64,000 bases of DNA from Aphidius gifuensis (Eukaryota; Arthropoda; Insecta; Hymenoptera; Braconidae), in NCBI RefSeq assembly GCF_014905175.1, contig NC_057788.1, forward strand, positions 6,138,001 to 6,202,000, in the 5' to 3' direction. The first letter of the stretch is position 1. Every line of letters starts with the position of its first letter. The notes beneath the pieces were generated by a model. That model was given only the letters and a program-made list of their open reading frames with translations. It had not been told where the DNA came from and did no database searches. Of the stretch, positions 1 to 13,573 are shown piece after piece. Position numbers and translations under genes: made by a program.

Positions 1-3000
1 CCTGTTTATATAAAATTGGATATATATATAAAAGCAAATATTGTTTTGACATTATTCATTCATCAGAATCATAAATAAAAATCAATCGAAAAAATTATTT
101 TAAAATATTAAAGGCTCATTGTTTCAGTTCTTAAACAATGCTCAGAAATATTTTCTACTACTAATTTATTCACATAAACAATTGCTATTTAAATAAAATT
201 ATTATTTATTTTATAATTTTTAAATTCATTGTGATTAATTGAAATATTCTTTGAATTTTATTTTTTTTTAAATGCGTGTAATTACATCAAGATATATAAC
301 AAACATGTGTTCGTGAAAAGTAAAAAAGAAAAAAAAAAGATTAACATTAATTTTTTCAAGTCTCTTCAGTGGTGATTATAGTTAAAAAAAAATTTGAAAG
401 AATAATAATAACTGTGTAGATCCAATTAAGATTTGCCAATAATAGCAATCATAAAAAAAAATATATTTTTATTCATCGTGTTTTAAAAGATATTCATCGA
501 AAATCGTAAATATATCTGAGCACTTGTTTTTACTTTTATTAATATGTACTTATATATGTTTATTTAATTTTTTTTTTTTTTAAAAAGAACTTGAAATGAC
601 GTTGCCTTAAAAAAAATATTTACATGTTGTTGCTTGTTTATATATTACATATAGTAAATGATATTTAAAAAGGAAAACCAAATGAAAGGATTTAGAAAGA
701 AAAAAAAAAAAATAACAAGTATTGAACAAATTTCAGCTCAATGGAAATGAAAAAAAAATATTTTTCTTTTTAAATTCAAAAAATGAGGATACTTTTAGCG
801 AAATTTTTTTGGGTCAAGTTGGTGATTAGGGATTGAATTTGCTAGGCAGAGTTACAACAAAAAAAAAATCAGAATAATGCGAAAAATAAAATTAAAGAGA
901 CTAAAAAATGAATAAATAAAGAAAATCATAAACCAAAAATTATACGAACGATATTTAGATTACCTATATGATTCATGTGATTGTCTGTAAATAAATTAGT
1001 TTTAAATAACAATACATTAATTATTATAATATGCCGTACGTGTTACATTAAATTAACTACATTACTGTGTAATTTCTGAATCATATAAAGAAAAATTTTA
1101 AAAACAAACACACGCTACAAAAATTTAAAAAACAATCAAACCAGACAAATTTGAGTCTGGCCGCCTGTGCTAACCGTTAATTAAATTTTTGAAAAATCAG
1201 CAAGCTAATTTGACTTTTAAAAAAGAATAATAATAGTAGTTAAAAAAATTATCGTTAATATTATGAAAATTTGTAAATTTGTTTTATCAAAAATTGTTAA
1301 TTGTTGTTTATTTTAATTTCATCATTAAAAAAAAAAATTGTATTTTGATAATTATTTAGAAAAAAAAAATGAAAAATGTAAGATAATTTGTCGGAAAATT
1401 AATGCTCAATTGCTGATAAAAATTATTATGCGATAAATTAAAGAAAATAATATATAATTAAATTTAAAATTCATGACAAAATTGAATGTATTTTAATTTA
1501 AAAAAAAAATTGTCAAATTGACTAAAGGATAGCATGGGCTGGCCACACGCTGCTATTAATGTAACACATTAATAACAACATAATAATAAGAATTAATAAT
1601 TACTAAAAAAGAAATAAAAATTTGAAAGATTAATAAAACATGAATGAAATTTAGACACTGAAATTTCAAGAATGAGCGAAATTAAAATTTAATAAAAACG
1701 ACACTAGATGAATATTGTCTGTTACTATTGTTAACCAATAATTATTGATGGCTAAAGAACTAAAAGATAAAAAAGATTAAAAAAAAAAAAGGACGGAAAG
1801 AAAAGTTTGTTTGTTGGACTGACGCCACTCTAGCGTTGGTCGAATGACACAATTTCATTTAAAAAAAAAAAGATGTAACTCGGACCAATTCTCAATATTA
1901 TTCATAATTTTTTTTTTTATATAGAAAAAACATTAACGAAAAAAGAAAAAATTAATAAAAAAAATCTTCTCTTTCTCGGGTGGCCTCGCGATTAAATAGA
2001 TAATTAAATAAATATATTTAAACGCGTGTTTGCCTCCACGAAAACGCAGAAGATGATGAGAATCGTCCCCGTTATTTCTTTGAAGAAAAAAATACCAAAA
2101 CCATGAGACAAAAAAAAAAAAAGAAAAATTATATATACAGAAAATGAATGAATCTATATAAATATATATATATATGAAAAATTTGTCTAGAATATTGTAG
2201 CAGCATTGAATTTTTGTACCAATGTCTATTGTAGGTATTAAAAACACCATGCCTTGAGTTGATTTCGAAAACTAATGAAAAATAAAATTAAAAAAGAATT
2301 CGAAAAAAAAAAATATATCTCAAATTGTTTTTGTTTTTATTATTTTTCAAATTCTTTTTTATTTTTAGAAAATAGTCATAATAATAATAATATTAATAAT
2401 AATACTAATAATGATAATATTAATAATAATAATAAATTGTTTTTATTTGTGCGCTTGATGGAACTTGAAATTTTCTACACAATGAATGATAATTTTTAGA
2501 AATTTTTAAAAAAATTAAAATTCATCGTGTGGATTTATCAAGATCGACTGATTTATTATTAATTTTTTATTTTAATTATACGCCCCACAATCCGTCTTAA
2601 GTGTCAGGCTCATTGACAAAGTATACTCGGTAATAATTGTCATGAAATAATAATTTTTTTTTTTTTTTTTTGACTAATACGAGAATACGTCGAAAAATAT
2701 AAATTTAAAAAAAAAATTTTTATTTTATATAATTAGTATATATATGTAAATTATTTATTTGTTAATTTTTATTTTTATTGATTTTATTTAAACAATAGGT
2801 TAATAGTTGTTTATTTAAAAAAAAAAAAAAAAAAAAAAAAAGTCGAACATTTAATTGACATTCGATTGACAACCCATCAAACTAATTGAAAAATTCGATT
2901 TTTTTTTTAAATATAATTATTTTGTGAATATAAAAAATTGTATATTAATTTAAAAATAATTTCTTTGACGTGTCCTCGTATGCCTACCTATATGAGTATG

Positions 3001-4469
3001 TGTCGAAAAATTTAAAAGTCAAATAAACCGAATTTTGGCAGATGTATAATAACAAAAAAAAAAAAACAACAACAATAAAGTATTATTATCCAATTGAAGG
3101 CTTCGAGGTAATAGACAAGAAATTATAAATCACATCAAAATTTTGAAAAAATTAAATAAAAAATATATTGCGCATCGTCCATTGATAATAAATATTATGT
3201 TTACATAAGCGGTGATAAGTCGCGTCCACTGGTTCGAACGCTCGATGAAAATAATCAAAGATATAAAGTAAAAAAAAAAATAAAACACTATGATTATATA
3301 GAAAAATTTCTACTAATTTGTCGAGCGGGCGAATGAATGGACATAATTGAAAAATAATAATAGATAAGATTATAAAAAAAAAAATATATAAAATTATTAA
3401 TAACAAGTTGACCTCGAAGCAGGCCTTGTCTCAAGGATTTATTAAGTTTATTTATAATAAATTAAATCCTCGATATGATGCCTAGACTTCAAAGACAAAT
3501 TGTACGAATGAAAAAAAACATAAAATTAAAACAACAAAAAATAAATGTTTATGCAAGCTCAATTGAAAAAAAAAAAAAATAGAATGAGTGTGAATAAATA
3601 ATCATTGCATTTACAATTGAAATTCACTTTGCAAGAATGAAAAAATAAAAAATAAAAAAATTAATAAAAGACCAAAGATGTCTTTGACTTTAAAATGCGG
3701 ATCATCAAAGTGGAGTTGAATGAGTATCTATTGTCAGTCTCACTTTAGCGCAATGTATATTAAATTGCTAAAAAAAAAAAATTAATTTCAATTTTTTTAA
3801 AATAGAAAATTAACGAAAAAAAATCTATAAAAATGAATAAATAAAGTAAACAATCAGGGTGATTCGACTGAGGTAGAACTTTATTCATTGCCATCAATTA
3901 AAAAATAAAATTTACACATAAAAAGATCATATTCCTATTGTTTTAAATATATTGTGGCATAATGACATGAAAAAAAAAATAAAAAAAATTAATATTAATG
4001 ATAATTTAAAAAAAATAAAACCAAAATAAAAAAGTCCCAGTTTTATGTGTGTAAAAACCATGAGGCTTATAATAAACAACATTTGGGAAAAATTAAAAAA
4101 AAAAAAATTACGGGATATCAAATAAAAGTAAACTGTTTACAATTGAAAAAAAAAAAAAAAATTATTTACTTTATTTATTTTTATTTTGAATAAAGCAATT
4201 TATTATTTACTTCATATACCTTTTTCAATGAAACTTATAGTATTTTATTGGTAAAATCGAAATGACGAAAATGCCCTGAGAAATTTTTATTGATTAATTT
4301 AAATTCCAGTGTATTTGTTTTTCTGGTTGCATGACAAATAAACTAGTTACATATTTTAATTGAAGCTTTTTTTTTATATTAAAAAAAATACTGATTGTTA
4401 AATATAAAAAAAAAAAGACAAAATAAATTGAATTGATATTTCAAGATGTTTTTAAAAATACATATGATT
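1..4469. other. Gene-poor AT-rich interval
   Basis: I see no supportable coding exon on either strand. Open frames here are short, low in complexity (Phe/Ile/Tyr or Asn runs) and made of A/T homopolymers. Runs of 15 or more A or T are frequent. A few less AT-rich islands occur, for example around 1140-1180 and 1530-1560, and could be regulatory or part of a long untranslated region of a gene lying further left. That is a guess. Confidence 0.5.
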
Positions 4470-5545
4470 TTATTCACATTTTTTATTTTGATCACGAGTC
4501 TTCATGCATTTCTTAATTGTGTTATTAAAAGTAGCAAGATAACAAGCACCAATAATTCTACAAAATCCCATCAATAAAAATTCCAAAATGACTTGTCCAA
4601 TTGAACATACTGGTGACATACCAGCACAAAGAAAACCAAGTAAAAATCCTTCCATTCCAACAGTAGAAAAAAATTTTCCAGCCAATGAATCTTCAAGCAT
4701 TTGATTGGCAACAACATCAGGACTAAATGTACCACAAGAATCACTTATTAATTTTGTTTCAAGTGGTTTTGTTGCTTCTTCAATAGCAAAACCAGGTGTA
4801 TCAGTATCTGGTGGTAATGCCATAGTTACAAAAATATTATAAGGATTCAATTCCATTTTGAGACTCTCTGCAAGTCCTCGAAGTGCAAATTTAGTACTAC
4901 TGTAAGCTGATAGACCAAATACTCCAGAAAATGCAGCCATTGAAGATGTTATTATAATTATTCCATCTCTTGAATTTTTCATTCTTGGAACAACAGCTTT
5001 AATACACTGATATGTACCCAAAAAATTTAAATTCCACATGAATTTAACATCATCTATTTTTGAATCTTCAATTTTACCACCAATAGCTTTTCCAGCACAA
5101 TTTACCAACATAAATATTGGTCCTGAATTTTTTTCTAGCTCATTAAATGATTTTTCAATATTTTCAAAGCTACTTGCTACATCAAGAGATAAATATTCTA
5201 TTTTTTGTTTATCTTTATTTTGACATGAATGTTGAATTTCATTTTTAGCTGTTTCTAATTTTTTTATATCTCTTGCAATGATTGTTACATTTGCTCCATT
5301 TTTAGCAGCTAAAATTGCAAATGATTTACCAATTCCACTTGAACCTCCAGTAATCTATAATTATTATAAATAAAAAAATAATTGTATACATTTAAATATT
5401 ATTTTGACAGATGAATAAAAATATTTACCACAACATGTTGTCCTTGAATATTTTTTAGACGTTTACGCCAAAATAATTGTGACAAAATTAGTCCAACAAT
5501 TAATAGCACAAAGACAATTAAAAATACACCAAGTAAAACTCCCAT
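4470..5545 (-). CDS. KDSR: 3-ketodihydrosphingosine reductase
   Basis: Short-chain dehydrogenase that reduces 3-ketodihydrosphingosine to dihydrosphingosine with NADPH on the cytosolic face of the ER, the second step of sphingolipid synthesis. Two exons, 5429..5545 and 4470..5354, joined in phase 0 across a 74-bp GT-AG intron, give 333 residues against 332 in human. The N-terminus is a membrane helix rich in Val, Leu and Ile. The nucleotide-binding motif TGGSSGIG lies at about residues 41-48, NCAG at about 124-127, and the catalytic Ser near 176, Tyr190 and Lys194 in YSSTK. The C-terminal third has the hydrophobic segments typical of KDSR. The ATG is followed directly by the membrane helix. 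SmD3 lies downstream on the same strand but is a separate unit. Identification is secure. Confidence 0.95.
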
Positions 5546-5983
5546 TTTTCAAAAATTTCTTTTATCTAATTAATAATGTTTATTTATAAATAAACTTGCC
5601 ACGACGATATAGACTGTTTGACTTTTTTCTATATGCATCAGCCGGTAGTGAGCGAGGTTATGTTTGACTGTTTGACAACAGTTTATACAACATTAAAATT
5701 TATAAATAAAAAAAAATCTGTTACTCAAACTATACTCAAAATATAAATATAAACAAGATTTAATTACTTAAATATTTATTAATGTTTATTCATAATTTTA
5801 ATTGAAATAAATTTCAAACGAAAATTAATTCAAATACAAATTATTTCTTTTTTTTTTATCTTTGTATTTAATTTATAAATAAATCAAAATGTTTAGGTAT
5901 AATAAAGTATTATTATGATGAATTTGAAAAAAAAAAAATAATAAAATAAAAAATTATATATCATCAAGTACAAAGATATATAT

Positions 5984-5989
5984 TTTATT
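5984..5989 (-). terminator. Poly(A) signal for SmD3
   Basis: AATAAA on the minus strand about 50 bp past the SmD3 stop codon, with A/T-rich sequence following. Position and motif fit a poly(A) signal. Confidence 0.45.
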
Positions 5990-6040
5990 CTTTTTTTTTC
6001 AAATAAAAAGAAAGTAATGTTAATTATTAAATAATTATTT

Positions 6041-6555
6041 TTAGCCTCTGCCTCTTCCAGGTTGTGATCCACCTGGTTGATTTCCTTGATTGAGCCAAGG
6101 AGCTGAACCAGTACCTCGTCCTCTTTGGCTTTGACCTCTTCCTCGTCCTCTTGCTATAAATAAATAACAACAATTAACAACAAACAAATAACAAAAGAAA
6201 AACAATAATAAAATTGAAACAATAAAGATAGAAATTAACCTTGAGCTCGAAGAATTGCTGATTTTCCTCTACCAGCAGTACCAGAACCTTTGCCACCAGG
6301 TCTTTTAAACATTGGCGCATTTTTTAACATATCTGGTAATATTAAAAATCTTATTTTTGAACCACGTATATAAACATTTTCCAATTCTGCAACTCTTCCA
6401 TCTCTGTATGTTACTGTTATATTTTGCATTTGACAATTCATATTGTCTTCAGCTTCAATTAATTTACCACGATATACTTCACCGGTATTAGTTTCACAGG
6501 TTATGATATGACCTTCGGCTTCATGTAGTACTTTTATTGGTACACCAATCGACAT
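6041..6555 (-). CDS. SmD3: Small nuclear ribonucleoprotein Sm D3
   Basis: Core Sm-ring protein of the U1, U2, U4 and U5 spliceosomal snRNPs. Exons 6240..6555 and 6041..6153 join in phase 1 across an 86-bp GT-AG intron to give 142 residues. The Sm fold begins at the N-terminus (MSIGVPIKVLHEAEGH). Sm1 contains the GEVYRGKL segment and Sm2 the NVYIRGSKIRFLILPDMLK segment. The tail from about residue 105 is a run of Arg-Gly dipeptides, the sites of symmetric arginine dimethylation used by the SMN assembly machinery. Length and tail match metazoan SmD3. A YY1-like motif lies about 230 bp upstream. Confidence 0.97.
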
Positions 6556-8506
6556 TGTTATTATTTATTAATATATTATAATATTAATTTAATCAATAAT
6601 ATATTAACAAGTATTGTTAATTTTTTTATTCAACTTTTAATTATTGAAATAAACACACCGGTTTATTATTTGTCTGTCGTAAAAGTACGCCGAAAATTTA
6701 AACGTACTGTATACGAAACAATAATAACAATATATAAAAAAAAAAAAGAAAAAATCGGAGTAAATGACAACAAAAAATACAAATGGCGACGAAAGCTTAA
6801 GCCAAATTTCCAACATCAAAATGGACAAAAAGAAATTTAATTTATCGAGCTTTTTTTTTTTTAAATCTAAATTAATATAGATTAATTTATCAAATTTTGT
6901 TCTTTTTTTTTTATCAAATTATAATTTAAATAATTATTAAAAAATTAAATTTAATACTATCTATAATTTTTTATCTCAATGATAATTTATATTTTAATAT
7001 TCGCAAATTCAAAATAAAAAAAAAAAAAAACATGAATGAATGGAAGGATATATTTTTAGCAATGTTATTTATGTTTTTTATTTTTCTAAAAGTTGAATGA
7101 ACATAATGATGATATAAAATACGTAATGTTAAAAGTATCACAAATAATAGAACATAATATGGGTCGACAAATAAAATGCGTCATAAGCCACGCACAAATA
7201 ATGTGATTTTTTTTATTTAATAAAATAAATATATACTAAAAATCAAGGCCAGTCACGTGGCAGTAGTAACAACTCTTTAAAAAATCGAGTACACCTACAT
7301 GCCTACATTCTCTACATCTACTCATAAAAGTGTGTTGTACAACAAAAAAAAACGCGTGCGAGGTTGTTAACCTTTTTTTTTTTTATAATTTTATTTTACT
7401 CATTTTACTCCGTTTTACTCCGACAACAAAAATAAATGTGCGTAAAGAAAAAAAAAAAAGGAATAAATTAAAAAATAGAGAAAATAAAAAAACCTATGTT
7501 TGTGTGTAAATGTTTTTAGGTACACACAAGTTAAAAAACTAATTAACTACAGTGGAAAATCTATCTCGGGAAGATTGGAGTAAAAAATATTCGTCTTTCT
7601 CAGTCTCAACTTGGCAAGTTGTGTGTAGGCACACATACTCTCGTCAAACCGGTAACTAAAATTTTTTAATTTTAACCTTTTTTTTTTTTGTCTTTTTTTA
7701 ATTTTCAATATATTTTTTAATAACTATTATATACATCTATATAAAACAATTTTTTAGAGTAAACAAATCACTCATTGGATACTTGAAAAAATTTTAAAAT
7801 TATAAAATAAATATGTAAGTTTAATTATAACTATATTTTTTTATATTATTATTAATATTAAAAAAAACATGTGGACTTTTAAGTTGTGTAGTATTTATGG
7901 CGTACCGATAGGCGGCTACATGGAATTTACCCTAAAAATTACTATTCATGTGTTTTAACTTTTAAGTGTGTATGTGAGTTTTCTCTCTCATGTTCATTCC
8001 ATGCCTTGGTCTCTCTTTGCTTTGTATAAAAAAAAAAATAAAAAAAAAAACTATTGTCTGCTTGCATTTGTCCACTCTGAACATACCAAATTACCAACAC
8101 TTTGAGGTTTTCAATTACCCTCGTCAATTACTTGTGTTACTTGTTTGTTTTTCTCAAAAAATAATTATATATTATATTTATTTATATTTTATGTGTATTA
8201 ATTTCACTGTGTTGTGAAAAATAAATATATTTTTGTGAAGGTTACATGCCGGTGTGTGTGATTTTGATAAATTTTGAAGGGACGCTTTGATATACTACAA
8301 TTTACATTGCATTTTTACTCACGGCGTAGTGTTTTTAGTATAGTTTCATTATATTTTTGTTAATTTTTGTTTGATCCATCAGACAAGAAAGAAAAAAAAA
8401 TATATATTAAATAAAAGCTGAATAAATAGTAAAGGCGTGAGAGAAATATTATAAATTAATTTTTACTTTTTTTTTTTTCTTCTCTGATATTTTTATAATT
8501 GTTATT
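6556..8506. other. Divergent intergenic interval
   Basis: Lies between the divergently transcribed SmD3 and CaaX-protein genes, so it holds both promoters. Apart from the YY1-like site near 6785, it consists of A/T homopolymer tracts plus short mixed-composition islands around 7130-7350 and 7540-7650. I see no credible coding exon. The small frames at 7942-8217 are low-complexity and lie on opposite strands of the same tract. Confidence 0.4.
6781..6790 (+). promoter_or_regulatory. YY1/Pho-like ATGGCG motif upstream of SmD3
   Basis: AAATGGCGAC resembles the YY1 core ATGGCG found in many housekeeping promoters. It lies about 230 bp upstream of the SmD3 start. Motif match only; binding is not shown. 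Confidence 0.25.
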
Positions 8507-10375
8507 ATGAATACGGGTAACATGGGTAAATCATCAAAAGACGCTCAGGGTGATGAAAGAAGTGCACAAATTAAGAGGTTAAAATCAATTAATTCGAATA
8601 TTAAAAATGTTGAAACAAATGTTAAACAATCTGATGTACCAAGGTTCGTTTAATTTAAAAAATAAGAAATACTCAAAATTTTTAAACTTGATCTTGATTT
8701 TTTGTGTAACCCAATAGCTAAAAATAACTATGATTTTTGTTGTTATTATTATTATTGTATTAATTTGGTTTTTATTTTCTTGTTTATTTAGACCAAAAGC
8801 AATTGCTGTTCAAAAACAACAACAACAACAACAACAACAGCAAGCAAAACCAAAAGCAGTGGTTTTAACAAAAATTGGTGACGGTGTTAAAGTGAGTAAA
8901 TTAATTAATTATCCAATTAGCAAATTAGTATTTAAATTGATTTTTAAAGACATATAATTTTATTTGAAAAAAAAAAATTTAATATCTTTAATCTAAATTT
9001 AATTTTAATATTTGTTTTAATGAAATAAAAAAAAGCAAGTTTATTATAAATTTCTGTATGATATTTTCAGCTGAGTAAACTAAAAATTCCAACGAAGGTA
9101 AAATCAGCAGTTGTAACTGAGCTGCCAACAAATCGTGTCAGCCAAACATCAAATAAAAGTGAAAAAAGAAATTCTTTATTAATTGATAATACAAAAAAAC
9201 CAACAATGAAAGTACAAACAACTGAGACCACTGATTTAATATGTCAGACTAAAAAAAAAGACATTGGTAAATCAAAAATTAAAAATGATGATAATAATCA
9301 AGTATCAATTGAACAAGAAAAAGAAACAAGCCAACAACAACAACAAGAAACAACAAATGGTAAAACCATTGATACAAAACAAGAAGTACAAGTTATAAAT
9401 GAAGTACAAATAATAAATGAAATACAATTGGAAAAAGAGGAAAAAGAAGAAAAAAAAGATACAACAAATGGTATTTCAGATAATAAAAAAAATAATGGAA
9501 CAGTGCCAGAAAATGTAGATAAAATAAAAACAGATGAAAAGATAAATACTGAAGAAATAAATAAAAAAAATAATACATCAAAAGATGATGTTAATGATGA
9601 TGATATAATATCATTAATTGATATACCAGAAGATAATGTTGTTACTGAAACAACAAAATCAGATGAAATTGTTGGATCAACAACATCAGAATCATCACCA
9701 AAAAAATCTGATAATAATAATAAAGATCAAAATAATGAAATAATAATACCTGAATCAAAAATAAATCAAGATGAACCAATGACTAATGATGATGATCCAT
9801 CATTTATATCATATGATTCAGCAATAATGTTAAAAGATGTTAAAATTAAATTAAATGATTGTTTAAAAGATAATAATAAGCTAATGGATTCAGTTGATGA
9901 AAATACAAGTATATCTGAATCATTTAAAGATTTATCATTTGGTAGAACATTACGTACAATATCTGGTAGAAGTTCACTTGGTCGTATGAAACATGTTACA
10001 ATTCGTCAACGTCAAATGACACCAAATGATTCATTATTTGTTAATTGTTCTGGTATGTCAACAAATCAAGATGACCAAATGAGATTTGCATTTGAATATT
10101 CTGATTCAATTAAAAGTGGTACACCAATTGATCGTAAACGTAAAATTGATACTGATATTGAACCATCAGCTAAAAAAGTTAAAAAAGATGAAGGTGGTAT
10201 ATTTAATACATCATTGGAATATTTAAAAAAATTAAGAAGGCCATTACAAGTATCAACACCAAATAATCAAGAATATAAATGTAATATTAATGATAAAATG
10301 GATATTACTGAAGATGCATCTAAAATTGACATTGATGAAACAGCTGAATCCAAAAGATGGTGTATTCTTATGTAA
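8507..10375 (+). CDS. CaaX-box nuclear-envelope-like protein (Kugelkern-like candidate)
   Basis: Three exons, 8507..8643, 8792..8891 and 9071..10375, encode 513 residues. The last four residues are C-I-L-M, a canonical CaaX box of the type farnesylated in lamins. Two basic clusters (DRKRK and KKVKK) at about residues 435-455 look like nuclear import signals. The N-terminal third has a nine-Gln run and low-complexity Glu/Lys/Asn/Thr sequence; the segment around 290-380 is more ordered. No catalytic domain is visible. A nuclear import signal plus a farnesylated C-terminus on a mostly disordered protein is the layout of Drosophila Kugelkern/Charleston, a lamina protein of about 570 residues that shapes nuclei. 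I propose that relationship on architecture only, because the rest is too diverged to judge by eye. The gene structure itself is well supported by clean GT-AG sites in matching phase. Confidence 0.75.
8813..8842 (+). repeat. CAA trinucleotide repeat (poly-Gln) in coding exon
   Basis: A CAA run ending in CAG, inside exon 2 of the CaaX gene, encodes nine consecutive glutamines. It is a likely length-polymorphic site. Confidence 0.7.
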
Positions 10376-11721
10376 AAAAATTATTGTAATCTTAATTTTT
10401 TTTTCATTGCACGATTTATTATTAATTATATTCATTCAAAAAAAAATTGTTTAAGCAATAATTTAAAGTTCAAGTTAAAAAAAAATAATAATAGAAATAC
10501 AGGCTTATTTTTTCAATTAAAAAAAAAAAACATGACGATTATGATATAACAATATTTTGTAGAGTTAAGCAAGTAACTCTCTTTCAATTAATTATTCTTA
10601 AATATTTTTTGCTTCAATTGTCAAATTAAAATAAACAATACATACATGTTATTATTACTATTGATGATTTTTTTTTTTTTTATAATAATATACATCCGAT
10701 TATTTTTTTTTTTCTTAGTATTAATTTGTCTAGTTTTATTATTTCAAAAAAAGATAAAAAGTAAATGTAAATATCAAAGTTTTTTAAAAATTTATATGGG
10801 TATTAAATAACGCTAAAGATTTTATCAAATTTAAACTTCAATTTTAACATTTGCTAAATCAATTTCATTGGGCAATAGTATATTTTCTATTTTTTATACA
10901 ATAACAAAAATAATAATAACGTCTTCCAAGATGAAGATTTTGGATAGACTTTTATTTTTGCCATTGATGGTCAATGGTTAAAGAAGGAAAAAAAAAATAT
11001 TTTTCTTTCTTTTTGATATCAAATCATATATAAAATATAAAAAAAAAAAAAAAAAAAAAAACAATTTAGAAAATAGATTATATATATATATAAATTTTTT
11101 ATTAGGTAAGAAAAAAATTATAATATTTTTTTTTTTTTTTTCTTGATAAAATAATAAAAGTAGTGATTATATTACAGTAATTTTGTAGTTTTTATTTGTG
11201 GTTTTAAGGATAAAATTTATGGTAAATTATTCTATCAGAGATAACTAGATTTTATTATTGTATTTTTAATTTTTATTCATCATTTAACACTTGAGAGGTA
11301 AAAAAAAAAATTATTGCTGCATTGAAAATAAACATTAAGCGTAAGTAAAATTTTTAGTTTGTTTTTTTTTTTTTTTCAGAGGCATAGGTATAAAAAAAAA
11401 AAAAGAAATTTGATAAACTATTTTCTTAAATTGTATTTAAGGGTAAATAGACGTATGTAAAAGACGAGTTAAAAATAAAGTGACGGATTTTCAGCATGTC
11501 TATTTTACTCTTGAACAGAATTTTAAATGTTAAAAGTAAAAAAAAAAAAAAAAAAAAACATTTAAAATAGAAAAAACGAAAGGGGTGTTTGTGAGTAAAG
11601 ATTTTTAAAATTTCTAAATATAAAAAGACGCATAAGTCAATGAAAATTTATTTTAAAACCACAACAAAATTTATATTCATATTTAATTACAATAAAAAAT
11701 TGTTTTTTGTCTAAAAATTAA
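10376..11721. other. Intergenic, convergent 3' ends
   Basis: Separates the 3' ends of the CaaX gene and the odorant receptor gene. It is dominated by A/T homopolymers, including runs of about 20 A near 11040 and 11540. No coding sequence seen. Confidence 0.4.
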
Positions 11722-13573
11722 TTAACGCATACTTAAAAAGACAGTCAAATATGATGCAGTTGTTTTCATAATCTGAAATTTATTTTTATATAATTTATAA
11801 ATGGTTTTTTTTTTATTTAGAATATTGTCTCTCACCTTTCCAAAGTTTTCTAGTGATAGTGATATCATTTTACCTTTAAAATAAATTTTTAAAATAATAA
11901 ATATTGCATCATTAGTATAAAAGTTATTAATATTAAAATTTAACCAGCACTCAGTTGGCATGGAACTTGTGATCGTAAGATCATCAATTTACACATGTTT
12001 TGTATTTTTAATGATTTTGTATACCACATTGCTTCATATCTGTAATGAACCAAATAATTTAAAATATTCAAAATTAAAAATCCATCAGCTAATTCAAGTA
12101 TATATTTTTAATTTTTATAAAAATTAAATTTTAATTATATCCTTACATGGATTCACTCAGTTGTAAACTATGATTAATAAGTTGCTGAGACATTGTACAC
12201 AAAAAACCCATATGTATAACTTGTATTGCCATGTAAATTGAAAATTTAAAAACAGTCTGAATCATTTTTGGTGATATAAGTAACTGCATTTAAATAAATA
12301 TTATTTTTAAAAATGTTTTTTTGCTTTTAAAAAATTAAATACCTGAACAACTGTGAGATTTAACAAAAGTACATTTATTCCAATGAGAAATAAAAAACAC
12401 CAGCTGTAGATAGATTCAATTTTTTCAGATTGTCTGTAATTATAAAAAAAAAAAAAAATGAAAAAAATTATTATCTTGATAGTAAATTTAAAAATTACCT
12501 TATCAGTTCATTATGAGCAATAATACTCTTGTTAATAATTTCATATCGTTCATCTGAATTCAATACTGACGACATAGTTTTTTTAATTCTGTATCTATTA
12601 GTAAAAAAATATATATTTTAATTAAATTATTTAAAAAAAAAAAACAATACAATTTACTTTACCCTAAGACTTTGAATTGACCGCATATATGTTGAACAAA
12701 AATAACAAATAATATATCATTGGATGTTATCAATGTTGTAAGTGCCATCGTATCAAAATAATTTATACATAATGCTAAAAAATAATATATTCCAACGTCA
12801 TATCCATTAAAGTACATTGGTAATGTATATAATCTTGTTTCAGGCATTGAATGATTTGAATCTAATAATTTTTCATAGCAATAAGTTAACGAAGGATCAA
12901 CAATATAAAAACCAGCAGCTATATATGAAAGGCCTTAATAATTTTGCATGATAATTTTTCATTAATTTATATAATTAATTATTATTATTAATTAATATTT
13001 TTCTTACTTGTATATCCAATTGATATTATTTTTCCTATGTAAGCATATTCATCAAGAATTTTTTTTTCTTCATTATCATTAACTGTTAACCAATCTTTTT
13101 TAATACAATCTAAAATTTCTTTCATCTATAAACATATATTGTTATTTAATTAAAAAAAAAAAAAAAACACACAAATTAAGCGACATACCTCAGATGTATG
13201 ATATATGTTATTCAATAATTTTAATACACTTGCAAAGTCAAAAAAAATTGGTGAAATAGCTGCAATTACTAAGTCACTTTTATTGCTCCAATGAATCGCT
13301 GCTAGAATCTTTGAATAGAAAAATAAAAATAAATTAAATTCTATTCATATAAAATTATTTATTTATATGAAAATATTATTTTTATTTAAATTGGGCATAG
13401 ATTACCTGAGAAATTATTTGAAATGATATTAGCGTTCCATTTATAATAAGAGGAATAGTTTTTTTTTTTTTACTCTGATAAGGCCATTGGCCAGTTATTT
13501 CATTTAAAAATTTAGCCACACGGTAATAAGGATTATTAAAAAAAATTGATGCAGCTTGATATTCATCCATCAT
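11722..13573 (-). CDS. Odorant receptor, 7tm_6 family (one-base frameshift in exon 7)
   Basis: Insect olfactory receptor subunit, a seven-helix ligand-gated cation channel working with Orco in antennal neurons. Ten exons in transcript order: 13406..13573, 13189..13308, 13008..13125, 12663..12933, 12499..12594, 12343..12433, 12147..12284, 11945..12039, 11836..11873, 11722..11772. They give about 394 residues, normal for the family. Hallmarks are the N-terminal NEITGQWPYQS segment, the late SQQLINHSL and YEAMWYT segments, and the C-terminal LSAGKMISLSLENFGK followed by a short final exon beginning IMKTTASYLTVF. All splice sites are consensus-like and phases match except in exon 7, which is one base too long: its first half reads in the incoming frame and its second half only after a shift between 12177 and 12262. 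That is either a recent pseudogene lesion or a base-call error. I chose the ATG at 13573 because the open frame upstream of it has no other ATG. The ligand cannot be predicted. Confidence 0.85.

Noticed and set aside
2275..2499. 74-residue frame with a run of Asn
   Set aside because: Entirely A/T low-complexity sequence, with no splice context and no conserved-looking segment.
3225..3250. GGTTCGAAC resembling a tRNA T-loop
   Set aside because: The flanking bases do not pair as a T-stem and no matching acceptor, D or anticodon arm can be drawn upstream.
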